From Bizionia sp. (GTDB lineage Bacteria > Bacteroidota > Bacteroidia > Flavobacteriales > Flavobacteriaceae), in the NCBI GenBank assembly GCA_020631395.1, contig JAHDHI010000045.1, positions 1 to 40,772 on the forward strand: a stretch of DNA of 40,772 bases, in the 5' to 3' direction. The notes under the pieces were generated by a model, which was not told the DNA's origin, made no database searches, and saw nothing but the letters and a program-made list of their open reading frames with translations. Position 1 is the stretch's first letter; every line of letters starts with the position of its first letter. Positions 8,571 to 18,483 of the stretch are shown here, piece by piece. The position numbers were made by a program, and so were the translations under genes.

Positions 8571-9205
8571 TAGCTTCTGTTGTCAACCACTTTTAGAACT
8601 TTTACTTCTTTGATGGTTTTAATTCTGTGTGTTTTCAAAATAATGTAGTAGCCATTGTCCGTTGGTATTCTTACCGTGTAGATATCTCCTAAGTCGTTGG
8701 CCAGGTCGCTTACTTGTTCTTCGATTTCAATGGGCATTTCCCCGTCTTTGAACCAACCGGAGTCTCCACCGGAAAAGGCATTTTTATCCATTGAATACTT
8801 TTTTGCCAAATCTTCGAACTTTATGCCATCATTGTGTTTCTTTATGATGGTGTTGGTCAATTCATTTATTTTTTGAAGCGTTAGTCTGTTGCCATCCAGA
8901 AAGACATAACTCATTCTATAGTGTGGCTCGTTTGTTTTTTCAATGATCTTGTAATGGATTTTACCAAATTCTGAATCCACGGTTTTTGTTCCACCAACAG
9001 GTAATCCTAAAAGCGCTTTGGACAATTTTGTCTTGTGCTTTTCCTCGTTGAATGCAATGAGCCTGTTTTTTCTGGATTTTTTCGTTTCTAGGAAAGATTC
9101 GGCTTGTTCTACTGAAGTAATGGTATCAAGTACCTTTTTTATTCCTTTTTGAGCGAAAAGCGAAGTGGAAAAACATAATAGCAGTAGTAGTAAGGTTTTA
9201 TTCAT
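8570..9205 (-). CDS. Secreted parvulin-type peptidylprolyl isomerase
   Basis: This 211-residue protein has a clear signal peptide (MNKTLLLLLLCFSTSLFAQ) and a C-terminal parvulin (PpiC/rotamase) domain at about residues 95-200, seen in KFEDLAKKYSMDKNAFSGGD and SGWFKDGEMPIEIEEQV. Such proteins speed prolyl cis-trans isomerisation in the periplasm and can chaperone outer-membrane proteins. The N-terminal part (about 20-95) is not the SurA chaperone domain and was not recognised. It overlaps rsmE by one base and is separated from the tfoX-like gene by 124 bases, so it may begin a transcript. Confidence 0.87.
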   Translation of the reverse strand: MNKTLLLLLLCFSTSLFAQKGIKKVLDTITSVEQAESFLETKKSRKNRLIAFNEEKHKTKLSKALLGLPVGGTKTVDSEFGKIHYKIIEKTNEPHYRMSYVFLDGNRLTLQKINELTNTIIKKHNDGIKFEDLAKKYSMDKNAFSGGDSGWFKDGEMPIEIEEQVSDLANDLGDIYTVRIPTDNGYYIILKTHRIKTIKEVKVLKVVDNRS

Positions 9206-9329
9206 TGTTCTTGGGGTCTAAAAATTATAGCACAAAAAAACGAAATATACTACTGTTATTTAAGATAATCCATAAGTTTATTAACAAGGATTTTAACAAT
9301 TCACGATTGCCTTGGTCCATATCTGTAAT

Positions 9330-9656
9330 TTATAGTTTGCTCTTTGCGTGTTCCAAACCCAATTCGATGTAGTGGAGCAATTGTTCTTCTGTCTCAAAGC
9401 CTTCGTTTTCGACATAAATGAATTCTTTCATTGGTCGTTTGGTAAAATCCATTGGCCTTGTGAAATCTTTGGACAATTCGGCCTTCATCTTGCCAGAAAC
9501 AACTCTAACTGCGAATTCTCCTTTTACAATGCCTACAGTCATTTTTCCTTGATGTAGAAAGGATAGCCCTCCAAACATCTTCTTTTCTGAAAAGATCTCG
9601 GGAAAGAGTTTCAATTGTTCTCTAATTCTATTGGCCAGTTGCTCGTTGAATGCCAT
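9330..9656 (-). CDS. TfoX N-terminal domain protein
   Basis: This 108-residue protein matches the stand-alone TfoX/Sxy N-terminal domain. Its start MAFNEQLANRIREQL is followed by the family landmarks KKMFGGLSFLHQGKMTVGIV and AVRVVSGKMKAEL. TfoX proteins regulate natural competence in some Proteobacteria, but the short single-domain forms common in Bacteroidota have no known function. It is cytoplasmic by appearance. Confidence 0.88.
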   Translation of the reverse strand: MAFNEQLANRIREQLKLFPEIFSEKKMFGGLSFLHQGKMTVGIVKGEFAVRVVSGKMKAELSKDFTRPMDFTKRPMKEFIYVENEGFETEEQLLHYIELGLEHAKSKL

Positions 9657-9754
9657 ATTTTATTGTTCCTATGATTAAGTTCAGTAAAAATACAAATTGC
9701 AATGCAATAAAGGTCAGTGATATGACAATTATGGAGTTGCTTTCAAGAGAGGCA

Positions 9755-9883
9755 TCATGGAATGAGGTTGGCGAAATGGTAAATCTCTAAAGTTTTGTCC
9801 GAAAGGTAGCTTACGAAGCAAAATACCAAGGTGATTAAAGTCGTCACAAAGAAGCAATGATATGATCTAGACATTTTAGACAT
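9755..9883 (-). CDS. Possible 42-residue membrane peptide
   Basis: ATG at 9883 on the reverse strand opens a 42-codon frame ending TGA at 9755. After a basic start (MSKMSRSYH) comes one hydrophobic stretch, CFFVTTLITLVFCFVSYL, so it could be a small membrane or exported protein. Its start overlaps the 3' end of the neighbouring 78-residue ORF by 8 bases, as coupled small genes often do. No homologue was recognised, and it may be a gene remnant. Confidence 0.3.
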   Translation of the reverse strand: MSKMSRSYHCFFVTTLITLVFCFVSYLSDKTLEIYHFANLIP

Positions 9884-10112
9884 CGTTATTTATATGTTTC
9901 AAAATTATTTTCTTGACAAGCTTAGTGATGACAACCAAAACGGAGAATATAAAAATCCACTCTATGACAAGAGCCATCAATAACCAGCTTAAAGTATAAA
10001 AATACTCAATCTTCGTGTTCGTTTGCCAACCACTTGGAAGATGGTCCCTATGAAAAGAAACCATGATAATTGTAAAGTGCTCCATATTGCTTCCAGGCAG
10101 TAAAATAATCAT
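9876..10112 (-). CDS. Small membrane protein, possibly N-truncated (78 aa)
   Basis: This is a 78-residue ORF with one strong hydrophobic segment at about residues 38-64 (TLSWLLMALVIEWIFIFSVL) and a basic tail (KLVKKIILKHINNDV). The first residues, MIILLPGSNMEHF, look like the end of a preceding membrane segment, so the gene may have lost its true N-terminus; an in-frame stop lies just upstream. A second ATG at codon 10 is an alternative start. Function is unknown. It overlaps the 42-residue ORF downstream by 8 bases. Confidence 0.4.
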   Translation of the reverse strand: MIILLPGSNMEHFTIIMVSFHRDHLPSGWQTNTKIEYFYTLSWLLMALVIEWIFIFSVLVVITKLVKKIILKHINNDV

Positions 10113-10140
10113 AAATATGATTTATCCATTATCGTTGGTT

Positions 10141-10524
10141 CTATTGCTTGTCAAGATTGAGCCTTAATCCTTTTTCATTGATAAACCAGACTACTAAAAC
10201 TAGAATTGAGAATAATAAAGCTCTATTAGACAAAAAGGACAAAATAATTTCTAGAGCGTTAATATAAATTTCTATTTTATTCATTGTCGAAACATTCTTG
10301 AAATTAACAAATGCATTCAGGTTTTTATTGAATAAATATAAAAAATATGCAAAAAAAATGATACCGATGTACGATATGATTTTTATTGAGTAGGCGGAAA
10401 ACTTTATATAGATAGTTTGTTTTTTATCGAAAGATAAAAGTGTGTAGGTGATAAAATAGGAAATACAGAATCCAATAAAGCTCCCTTCAATTAAAAGCTC
10501 CCAAATTCTAAAGTATGCATTCAT
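10141..10524 (-). CDS. Hypothetical multi-pass membrane protein (127 aa)
   Basis: This 127-residue protein has about three hydrophobic segments: near 10-30 (EGSFIGFCISYFITYTLL), 45-65 (IKIISYIGIIFFAYFLYLF) and 98-115 (ALLFSILVLVVWFI). No family was recognised. The base composition is more A/T-rich than the flanking tsaD and rsmE genes. It starts 14 bases after the tsaD stop, so it could be read from the same mRNA. It belongs to a patch of small membrane ORFs lying inside an otherwise housekeeping block. Confidence 0.5.
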   Translation of the reverse strand: MNAYFRIWELLIEGSFIGFCISYFITYTLLSFDKKQTIYIKFSAYSIKIISYIGIIFFAYFLYLFNKNLNAFVNFKNVSTMNKIEIYINALEIILSFLSNRALLFSILVLVVWFINEKGLRLNLDKQ

Positions 10525-10538
10525 TCATTCATTCAAAA

Positions 10539-11561
10539 TCATAGCTTCAACCTTGCTGAAGCCATGACGTTGCTTTCGGCAAAATCCTCATCCAAATATT
10601 TCAAATAACCAACAATGGCTATCATGGCAGCATTGTCCGTTGTAAATTCAAACTTGGGTACGTAGGTCGTCCATCCAAACTTTTTCTCTCCATCTTTTAA
10701 AGCTTGGCGTATGCCGGAGTTGGCAGAAACACCACCACCGATGGCAACATGTTTTATTTCGGTTTGCTTGGTAGCTAGCTTTAGCTTGTCTATTAATATT
10801 CCAATAATTGTGTATTGTATGGAAGCACAGATGTCGTTCAGGTTTTCTGATATGAAGTTGGGATTTGCCTTAACTTCTCGTTGAATGAAATACAGTACGG
10901 CAGTTTTAAAGCCGGAAAAGCTGAAATTCAAGCCATCTACCTTTGGTTTTGTAAATCGATAGGCTTTAGGATTGCCAAGTTTGGCTCTCCTATCTATTTC
11001 CGGGCCAGCTGGATATCCCAAGCCTAATATCTTTCCACTTTTGTCGTAAGCTTCACCAACGGCGTCATCTATGGTTTCGCCAATAACCTCCATCTTGAAG
11101 TAGTCGTCTATTCGGACAATTTGAGTATGTCCTCCGGAAATGGTCATTCCAAGAAAAGGAAAGGGCGGTTTTTCATAGCCATCTTCTTCAATGAAATGAG
11201 CTAGAATGTGAGCTTGCATGTGGTTTACATCTATCAATGGAATGTCCAGACCATAGGCCATCGACTTGGCAAAAGACGTTCCTACCAACAAAGACCCCAT
11301 TAAACCTGGTCCCCTGGTAAAGGCAATGGCATGCAATTGAGACTTGTCTATGTTAGCCTTTTTTAATGCTTGAGCCACTACTGGCACTATGTTTTGTTGG
11401 TGTGCACGAGAAGCCAATTCGGGTACGACACCACCATATTCCTCGTGTATATTTTGGTTTGCAACAACATTACTTAGAATTTTTCCGTTGCATATAACGG
11501 AAGCAGCCGTATCGTCGCAAGAGCTTTCAATACCAAGTATGTAAATATTTTGTGATGACAT
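10539..11561 (-). CDS. tsaD: tRNA N6-adenosine threonylcarbamoyltransferase TsaD
   Basis: This 340-residue protein matches TsaD (Kae1/Qri7 family). TsaD transfers the threonylcarbamoyl group from threonylcarbamoyl-AMP to A37 of tRNAs that read ANN codons, acting with TsaB and TsaE. Landmarks are the start LGIESSCDDTAASV, the metal-binding histidines H114 and H118 in VNHMQAH, the nucleotide-binding MTISGGHTQIV, and the C-terminal GGGVSANSGIRQAL with FTTDNAAMIA. The length is normal. It diverges from the TamB-like gene, and a -7-like element TACATTTG lies on its strand at 11638-11645. Confidence 0.97.
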   Translation of the reverse strand: MSSQNIYILGIESSCDDTAASVICNGKILSNVVANQNIHEEYGGVVPELASRAHQQNIVPVVAQALKKANIDKSQLHAIAFTRGPGLMGSLLVGTSFAKSMAYGLDIPLIDVNHMQAHILAHFIEEDGYEKPPFPFLGMTISGGHTQIVRIDDYFKMEVIGETIDDAVGEAYDKSGKILGLGYPAGPEIDRRAKLGNPKAYRFTKPKVDGLNFSFSGFKTAVLYFIQREVKANPNFISENLNDICASIQYTIIGILIDKLKLATKQTEIKHVAIGGGVSANSGIRQALKDGEKKFGWTTYVPKFEFTTDNAAMIAIVGYLKYLDEDFAESNVMASARLKL

Positions 11562-11637
11562 TAGTATATATTAGGCACAATTATTGTTAATTTTGAAATC
11601 ATAAAAAAACGTCTAAGGTTTTCGTCTATTCGTTTTG

Positions 11638-11645
11638 CAAATGTA
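11638..11645 (-). promoter_or_regulatory. Candidate -7 promoter element for tsaD
   Basis: Read on the minus strand this is TACATTTG, an exact match to TAnnTTTG. It lies about 75 bases upstream of the tsaD ATG. No clear -33 TTG was seen at the usual spacing. Confidence 0.4.
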
Positions 11646-11715
11646 GTTTATTCTTGAAAGAAAGTCATAACTTTAAATTCGTATCAAAAAGTTTCTAAAA
11701 ATAATAGCGAAATTA

Positions 11716-14700
11716 GTGGCAATCCTATTGCTACTCTTCATCATATTGGTGTTGTTGTTCTCTATTCCCGCAGTTCAGAGTGGATTGGGAAAATGGGCTA
11801 CAAATTGGTTAAATGAAACTTATAAGACGAACATCAACATCGAAAAGGTAGGCCTCCAGTTTAATGGAGATGTGGAACTCAAGCAAATATTGATACGCGA
11901 TTACAAGAACGATACGCTTATCAGTGCTTCAGAATTGAATACCTCCATCTTGAATTTTAAGAACCTATACAACAGCAAACTAAATTTTGGAGATATCGAT
12001 TTAGAGGATTTGATACTTAACATAGTGACCTACAAAGGGGAAACAGATACCAATCTGGATGTTTTCGTAGCACGATTCGATGATGAAAACCCTAGAAAGG
12101 AAAAAAGTGATTTTCTATTGTCATCCAGCGATGTTTCCATTTACAGAGGAACCTTTAGGCTCATAGATGAAAATAAAGAAACACCACAGGTGTTGAAATT
12201 CAACAATTTGAATATTAATGCAACGAATTTCGTGATTAATGGAAGCGATGTCAATGCAAGAATAAACACTTTGGGTTTTGTGGATAGTAGGGGATTGACA
12301 ATGCAAAACATGTCTACCAACTTCGGTTATACCTTGAACCAAATGACTTTTGACGATTTAGACATCAAGACCAAGAAATCGACCTTGAAAGGAAGTTTGA
12401 GATTTAACTACGACCGTGAGGATTTCAAGGATTTTGAGGATAAGGTAAAGGTGACAGCCAACTTTACGGATGGGGACATTGCTCTGGACGAGCTCAATAC
12501 TTTTTACGATGAGTTCGGAGAAAATCAACATGCCAAGCTGAGTACGCAGTTAACGGGTACGCTCAATGATTTGATGGCAAATAATTTAAAGTTGACAACC
12601 AATGGTTATACCAACATCTACGGCAGTTTCAATTTCAAGAATTTGTTCAATAGTGAGGATGACAACTTTGAAATGACTGGTAATTTTACAAACCTATCCT
12701 CCAATTATGGTGCGTTGAAAGCCTTGTTGCCAAATGTTTTGGGAGCTTCGATTCCTTCGATATTTGGAAAGTTGGGAACGTTTTCCATAACAGGCAATAC
12801 ACATATAACATCTCAAAACATAAAGGCAAAGTTAAATATAAATACAAATTTGGGATTCGTGAATTCGGATTTGGAACTTTCCAATGTGGGTAACATCGAT
12901 ACGGCATCCTATAAGGGGAATGTCGTTTTCAACAGTTTCGACATGGGAATCTTCTTGGAAGATCCTAGATTGGGCAAGATATCATCCAATCTTGATGTTG
13001 ATGGAGTCGGGTTCAAAAAAGAAAATTTGCATTCTCGTTTGACGGGGGATGTCTTTTCCATAGCATACAATGGCTATACATATGAAAACATAACTGTAAA
13101 TGGAAAGTATCAACAAAATGTCTTCAACGGGGAATTGAATGCCAACGATAAAAACCTAAAGTTGAAGTTTAATGGTTTGGCGGATTTGTCCAAAGAGGTG
13201 AACACATTCGATTTTGTCGCGAATGTGGATCATGCCAACCTCAAAGTGCTTAATTTCTATGATAGAGATGAGCAATCCATCTTCAAAGGTGTCGTAGACA
13301 TAAAAATGAAAGGGACGACGGTAGATGATGCTGAAGGAAGCATTTCGTTTAAAAAAACAAACTACAAGAACGAGAATGACGACTATTATTTTGATGATTT
13401 TGCCATAAAATCGTCATTTGGTGAGAATGAAAGAATAATAGAAGTCAATTCACCGGACATAATGAAAGGGTCGCTAAGTGGAAATTTCAAATTCAAGGAC
13501 ATAGCCAGCTTGTTCGAAAATTCCATAAAGAACGTATATACCAACAAGACGCCAAATGACATAGAGGCAAAGCAGTACATAAACTTCAATTTTAAAATTT
13601 ACAACAAGATTGTAGAAGTATTCTACCCAGAGGTAAAGTTGGGGAAGAACACATTTATAAAAGGTAGGGTGGAAACGGATGAAAAGGAGTTCAAGCTTAC
13701 CTTCAAATCTCCTAGGATAGAACTGTTGGATTACTTTGCGAGTGAAATAGAAGTACAAGTGGACAATAAGAATCCATTGTTCAACACCTATGTGGAAATA
13801 GATAGCATAAATACCAAATACTACAGTGCCTCCAAGTTCAACTTAATCAATGTGACTTTAAATGATACGCTTTTCATGCGTTCGGAATTTAAAGGAGGCA
13901 AAAACAATACAGACGATTACAACCTGAGTTTCTATCATACCATCAACGAGGAGAATAGATCTGTGGTAGGATTCAAAAAGAGCGATGTCACATTCAAGGA
14001 TAACAAATGGCACGTTAATGGCAAACGTGACAATTTCAATAAGGTTGAATTTGATAGGGATTTTGCCAACTTCAAAATAGACAGATTGGTGATGAATCAT
14101 CAAAATGAAGAAATCAAGTTGTCTGGAGTCATTAGGGATTCTACCTACAAAGATTTGAAATTGAATTTCAAAGATGTGGATTTAGCCAAGATAACCCCGG
14201 AACTGGATAGTTTGTCGTTGGCAGGAAATGTCAATGGGAAATTGAATGTTTTGCAGAAAAATGGCAATTACTTGCCAAACTCCACCATTACCATAGACGA
14301 CCTGGAAGTGAATAGACATTATTTGGGATCTTTCGATGCCATAATAAAAGGAAACGAATCATTGACCAACTATAAGGTGGATGCAAAGATAAAGGATGAT
14401 GTATCAAAATCCTTTTCGGCTGTTGGTAACATTGATGTGTCTGACAAGAAATCGACAATAGACTTGGATTTGAATTTCAACAAATTCAGTTTGAGGCCGC
14501 TTACTCCTTTGTTGGATCCGGTTTTAAATAACATTAGGGGGGAAGTAAGCGGAACGGTAGAAGTCATTGGGAATCTCAACAAACCAGACATTGTTGGAGA
14601 TTTGACAATAGACAAAGGAGGACTTAACGTACCTTACCTGAATGTGGACTACGATTTTGAGGACAATGCGTCTGTAAGCCTCAAAGAACAAAGTTTCATA

Positions 14701-16116
14701 TTCAACAACATAAACATCACTGATACCAAGGAATTCTCAAAAGGGCTATTGTATGGATCGATAAGCCATGTCAACTTTTCAAAATGGAAACTCGATTTGG
14801 ATATTGAGACAGATAGACTTTTGGTGCTGAATACAAGATACAATGAAGACGCCTTGTACTATGGAACAGGTTTCATAGGAGGAAGCGCCAAAATATTTGG
14901 GCCTACCGAGGCATTGAGGATAAGCGCAGATGCACAGACTAAAAGGGGAACGGAGTTCATAATACCTCTAAACGACTTGGAGTCGTTTGGAGACAATTCG
15001 TTCATTCATTTTCTAAGTCCAGAAGAAAAGTTGGCAAAGTCCGAAGGAAGAGATGTGACTGTTAAAGATGTAACTGGTTTGGAATTGGATTTCGACCTTA
15101 ACATAACAAATGATGCGTTGATAGAGATTGTCATGGATAGAGAGTCTGGAAGTACGATAAAAGGACGTGGAGCAGGAGAGTTGCTCTTTAACATAAATAC
15201 CAATGGAAAGTTCAACATATTTGGGGATTTCATCGTTTGGGAAGGCGTTTACAATTTTCTATTTGGAGGAATCGTACAAAAGGAGTTTACCGTAAAGCCA
15301 TATGAAAGTTTTTTGCAATGGAATGGAGATCCCTTGAAGGCTAGTATAGACATCAAGGCCATATACAAGACACGAACAAATCCGTCTCCATTGTTGGACA
15401 ATCCGATAACACAAAGTATAAGGACAGATTTGCAAATTAACTTGACAGGGCAATTGGAAAGACCGGATTATGACTTTCAATTCGAATTCCCAAATGTGAG
15501 TTCAACCTTGAAGTCCGAGTTGCAATATCGATTGGATTCCAAAGAAGATAGAGACAAGCAAGCTTTGAATCTATTGGCCACAGGAGCATTCAATAGGCAA
15601 CTTAAAGACTTGAACGTAACAGGAACCTTGACCGAACGATTGAATGGATTGATAAATGGTTTGTTTTCAGACAATGAAGGCAAACTTCAAGTGGGAGTGA
15701 ATTTGGAAGCTGGCCAAAGCACCCCAGGCTTTGAAACCGATAGCCGATTGGGGGTAACCCTACAAACAAAAATTACGGATCGCGTACTCATCAACGGGAA
15801 GGTCGGAGCTTCGGTAGGAGGTGTAAGCGAATCCGTGATAGCTGGAGACGTCCAAATCGATTTTCTGTTGAATGAAGAGGGGACACTTACCGCCAAGGTT
15901 TTCAATAGAGAAAACAGCATTCGAAATTTTGGGGAAGAAATAGGATACACCCAAGGTTTGGGTATAGCCTATTCGGTGGATTTCGATTCTTTTGGAGAGT
16001 TACTACGTAAAATATTCAACAAGAAGGAAAAAGAAACACCAATTGAAGAAACACCAAAGGAAAAGGATAAAGACAACAAGTTTTCCGACGATTCAATTAG
16101 AATAAAAGAAAAATAA
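11716..16116 (+). CDS. TamB-like translocation/assembly module protein
   Basis: This is a very large envelope protein (1466 residues from GTG 11716). An N-terminal membrane anchor (LLLLFIILVLLFSIPAV) is followed by a long series of beta-rich AsmA/TamB-type repeats. The C-terminus (about 1000-1440) has the TamB domain, visible in GELLFNINTNGKFNIFGDF, NLTGQLERPDYDFQFEFPN and VQIDFLLNEEGTLTAKVFNR. TamB proteins span the periplasm and help outer-membrane assembly or lipid transport. The frame stays open upstream to a stop at 11674-11676 and reads IRIKKFLKIIAKLVAILL, giving the basic N-terminus expected of the family. The real start may therefore be a rare ATT at 11677 instead of GTG 11716. The charged tail (KEKDKDNKFSDDSIRIKEK) is unusual but common in relatives. 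It is divergent from tsaD. Confidence 0.9.
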   Translation: MAILLLLFIILVLLFSIPAVQSGLGKWATNWLNETYKTNINIEKVGLQFNGDVELKQILIRDYKNDTLISASELNTSILNFKNLYNSKLNFGDIDLEDLILNIVTYKGETDTNLDVFVARFDDENPRKEKSDFLLSSSDVSIYRGTFRLIDENKETPQVLKFNNLNINATNFVINGSDVNARINTLGFVDSRGLTMQNMSTNFGYTLNQMTFDDLDIKTKKSTLKGSLRFNYDREDFKDFEDKVKVTANFTDGDIALDELNTFYDEFGENQHAKLSTQLTGTLNDLMANNLKLTTNGYTNIYGSFNFKNLFNSEDDNFEMTGNFTNLSSNYGALKALLPNVLGASIPSIFGKLGTFSITGNTHITSQNIKAKLNINTNLGFVNSDLELSNVGNIDTASYKGNVVFNSFDMGIFLEDPRLGKISSNLDVDGVGFKKENLHSRLTGDVFSIAYNGYTYENITVNGKYQQNVFNGELNANDKNLKLKFNGLADLSKEVNTFDFVANVDHANLKVLNFYDRDEQSIFKGVVDIKMKGTTVDDAEGSISFKKTNYKNENDDYYFDDFAIKSSFGENERIIEVNSPDIMKGSLSGNFKFKDIASLFENSIKNVYTNKTPNDIEAKQYINFNFKIYNKIVEVFYPEVKLGKNTFIKGRVETDEKEFKLTFKSPRIELLDYFASEIEVQVDNKNPLFNTYVEIDSINTKYYSASKFNLINVTLNDTLFMRSEFKGGKNNTDDYNLSFYHTINEENRSVVGFKKSDVTFKDNKWHVNGKRDNFNKVEFDRDFANFKIDRLVMNHQNEEIKLSGVIRDSTYKDLKLNFKDVDLAKITPELDSLSLAGNVNGKLNVLQKNGNYLPNSTITIDDLEVNRHYLGSFDAIIKGNESLTNYKVDAKIKDDVSKSFSAVGNIDVSDKKSTIDLDLNFNKFSLRPLTPLLDPVLNNIRGEVSGTVEVIGNLNKPDIVGDLTIDKGGLNVPYLNVDYDFEDNASVSLKEQSFIFNNINITDTKEFSKGLLYGSISHVNFSKWKLDLDIETDRLLVLNTRYNEDALYYGTGFIGGSAKIFGPTEALRISADAQTKRGTEFIIPLNDLESFGDNSFIHFLSPEEKLAKSEGRDVTVKDVTGLELDFDLNITNDALIEIVMDRESGSTIKGRGAGELLFNINTNGKFNIFGDFIVWEGVYNFLFGGIVQKEFTVKPYESFLQWNGDPLKASIDIKAIYKTRTNPSPLLDNPITQSIRTDLQINLTGQLERPDYDFQFEFPNVSSTLKSELQYRLDSKEDRDKQALNLLATGAFNRQLKDLNVTGTLTERLNGLINGLFSDNEGKLQVGVNLEAGQSTPGFETDSRLGVTLQTKITDRVLINGKVGASVGGVSESVIAGDVQIDFLLNEEGTLTAKVFNRENSIRNFGEEIGYTQGLGIAYSVDFDSFGELLRKIFNKKEKETPIEETPKEKDKDNKFSDDSIRIKEK

Positions 16117-16237
16117 AATCACTATGTTTTCCGCCTGCTCATAGTCCATTGCAATAGCTGTAATTCCTACTTTTTCAACAATTTTATTAACTAAAACGTT
16201 ATAGTGAAAGCTATCTGGTTAAATTTTATTGAAACCA

Positions 16238-16269
16238 TTGTAGTATGTTGATTTTCTTTTATAGATTTA
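16238..16269 (+). promoter_or_regulatory. Candidate pfkA promoter
   Basis: A TTG at 16238-16240 is followed after 21 bases by TAGATTTA (16262-16269), one mismatch from TAnnTTTG. The spacing fits Bacteroidota sigma-ABfr promoters, and transcription would begin shortly before the ATG at 16291. Confidence 0.4.
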
Positions 16270-16290
16270 CCTGAATTAACTAGGGAATTA

Positions 16291-17277
16291 ATGTCAAAAT
16301 CAATAAATAAAATTGGGGTGATGACCTCTGGAGGAGACTCTCCAGGAATGAATGCAGCGATAAGATCCGTTGCAAGGACATGTGCCTATCACAACATTGA
16401 ATGTGTAGGAATATATCGCGGATACGAAGGAATGATAGAAGGAGACTTCAAAGAGCTTACCGCACGTAACGTAAAAGGAATCATAAACAAAGGAGGGACG
16501 GTATTGAAATCGGCCAGGTCCAAAGAGTTCAGAACGTCGGAAGGTCGTAAAAAGGCATACGAATCCCTAAAGGCAAAAGGCATAGAGGCATTGGTCGTAA
16601 TTGGAGGAGACGGGACTTTTACGGGAGCTTTGATCTTCAATAAAGAATATGGCTTTCCAGTAATAGGCATTCCAGGAACCATAGACAACGATATTTTTGG
16701 AACCTCGCATACCCTAGGGTATGATACGGCTTTGAACACGGTGGTGGAAGCCATAGATAAGATAAGAGATACGGCGAGTTCACATAATCGCTTGTTCTTC
16801 GTTGAGGTAATGGGAAGAGACGTTGGGCACATAGCATTGAACGTAGGAGTTGGAGCTGGAGCAGAAGAGATCTTGATTCCTGAGGAAAATCTAGGTCTGG
16901 AGCGTTTGTTGGAATCGCTTAGACGTAGCAAGCAATCAGGGAAATCCTCAAGCATAGTCGTTGTCGCAGAAGGGGATAAAATAGGAAAAAGCGTTTTTGA
17001 GCTCAAGGACTATGTGGAAGAGAACATGACGGAGTACGAAGTAAGAGTATCGGTATTGGGACACATGCAGCGCGGAGGTTCACCATCTTGTTTCGATCGT
17101 GTTTTGGCGAGTAGAATGGGAGTGAAGGCAGTAGAAAGTCTATTGGAGGGTAAGTCCAATGCAATGGTAGGGTTAGTAAGTGACAAAATGGAATTGACTC
17201 CCTTGGAAAAAGCCATCAAGGGACAATCGAAAATAAACAAGGAATTAATACGTGTGTCGGATATCATGACCACATAA
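16291..17277 (+). CDS. pfkA: ATP-dependent 6-phosphofructokinase
   Basis: This 328-residue enzyme phosphorylates fructose 6-phosphate to fructose 1,6-bisphosphate, the committed step of glycolysis. Landmarks are the N-terminal nucleotide loop MTSGGDSPGMNAAIRSV, the GGDGTFTGA motif (the glycine of GGDGT fits an ATP-dependent rather than PPi-dependent enzyme), the catalytic PGTIDNDIFGTSHTLGYDTA, the substrate-binding MGRDVGHIAL, and LGHMQRGGSPSCFDR. The length is typical of short bacterial PfkA. It is followed after 21 bases by gapA, so the two are probably one operon. Confidence 0.97.
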   Translation: MSKSINKIGVMTSGGDSPGMNAAIRSVARTCAYHNIECVGIYRGYEGMIEGDFKELTARNVKGIINKGGTVLKSARSKEFRTSEGRKKAYESLKAKGIEALVVIGGDGTFTGALIFNKEYGFPVIGIPGTIDNDIFGTSHTLGYDTALNTVVEAIDKIRDTASSHNRLFFVEVMGRDVGHIALNVGVGAGAEEILIPEENLGLERLLESLRRSKQSGKSSSIVVVAEGDKIGKSVFELKDYVEENMTEYEVRVSVLGHMQRGGSPSCFDRVLASRMGVKAVESLLEGKSNAMVGLVSDKMELTPLEKAIKGQSKINKELIRVSDIMTT

Positions 17278-17286
17278 CAACAATAG

Positions 17287-18300
<1,014 letters not shown>

Positions 18301-18483
18301 TATAAAATAAATTATATTTGAAGATTGGTTCAAAAGACAGAGTAGTCCATTTGTTAGAATAGATATGGAAACGAAAATGCATTGAGGATTGATATTCTTC
18401 CGTATTTTTAATTCTCAGTTTGTTAAATCCACGTGAAAGTGTCTTTTTAGAGCCTTTTTTTAATGCTTGATTAAATAAAACCT

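Noticed and set aside
16389..17006. 205-residue minus-strand ORF
   Set aside because: It lies wholly inside pfkA, which has all catalytic motifs; no independent start context or family match.
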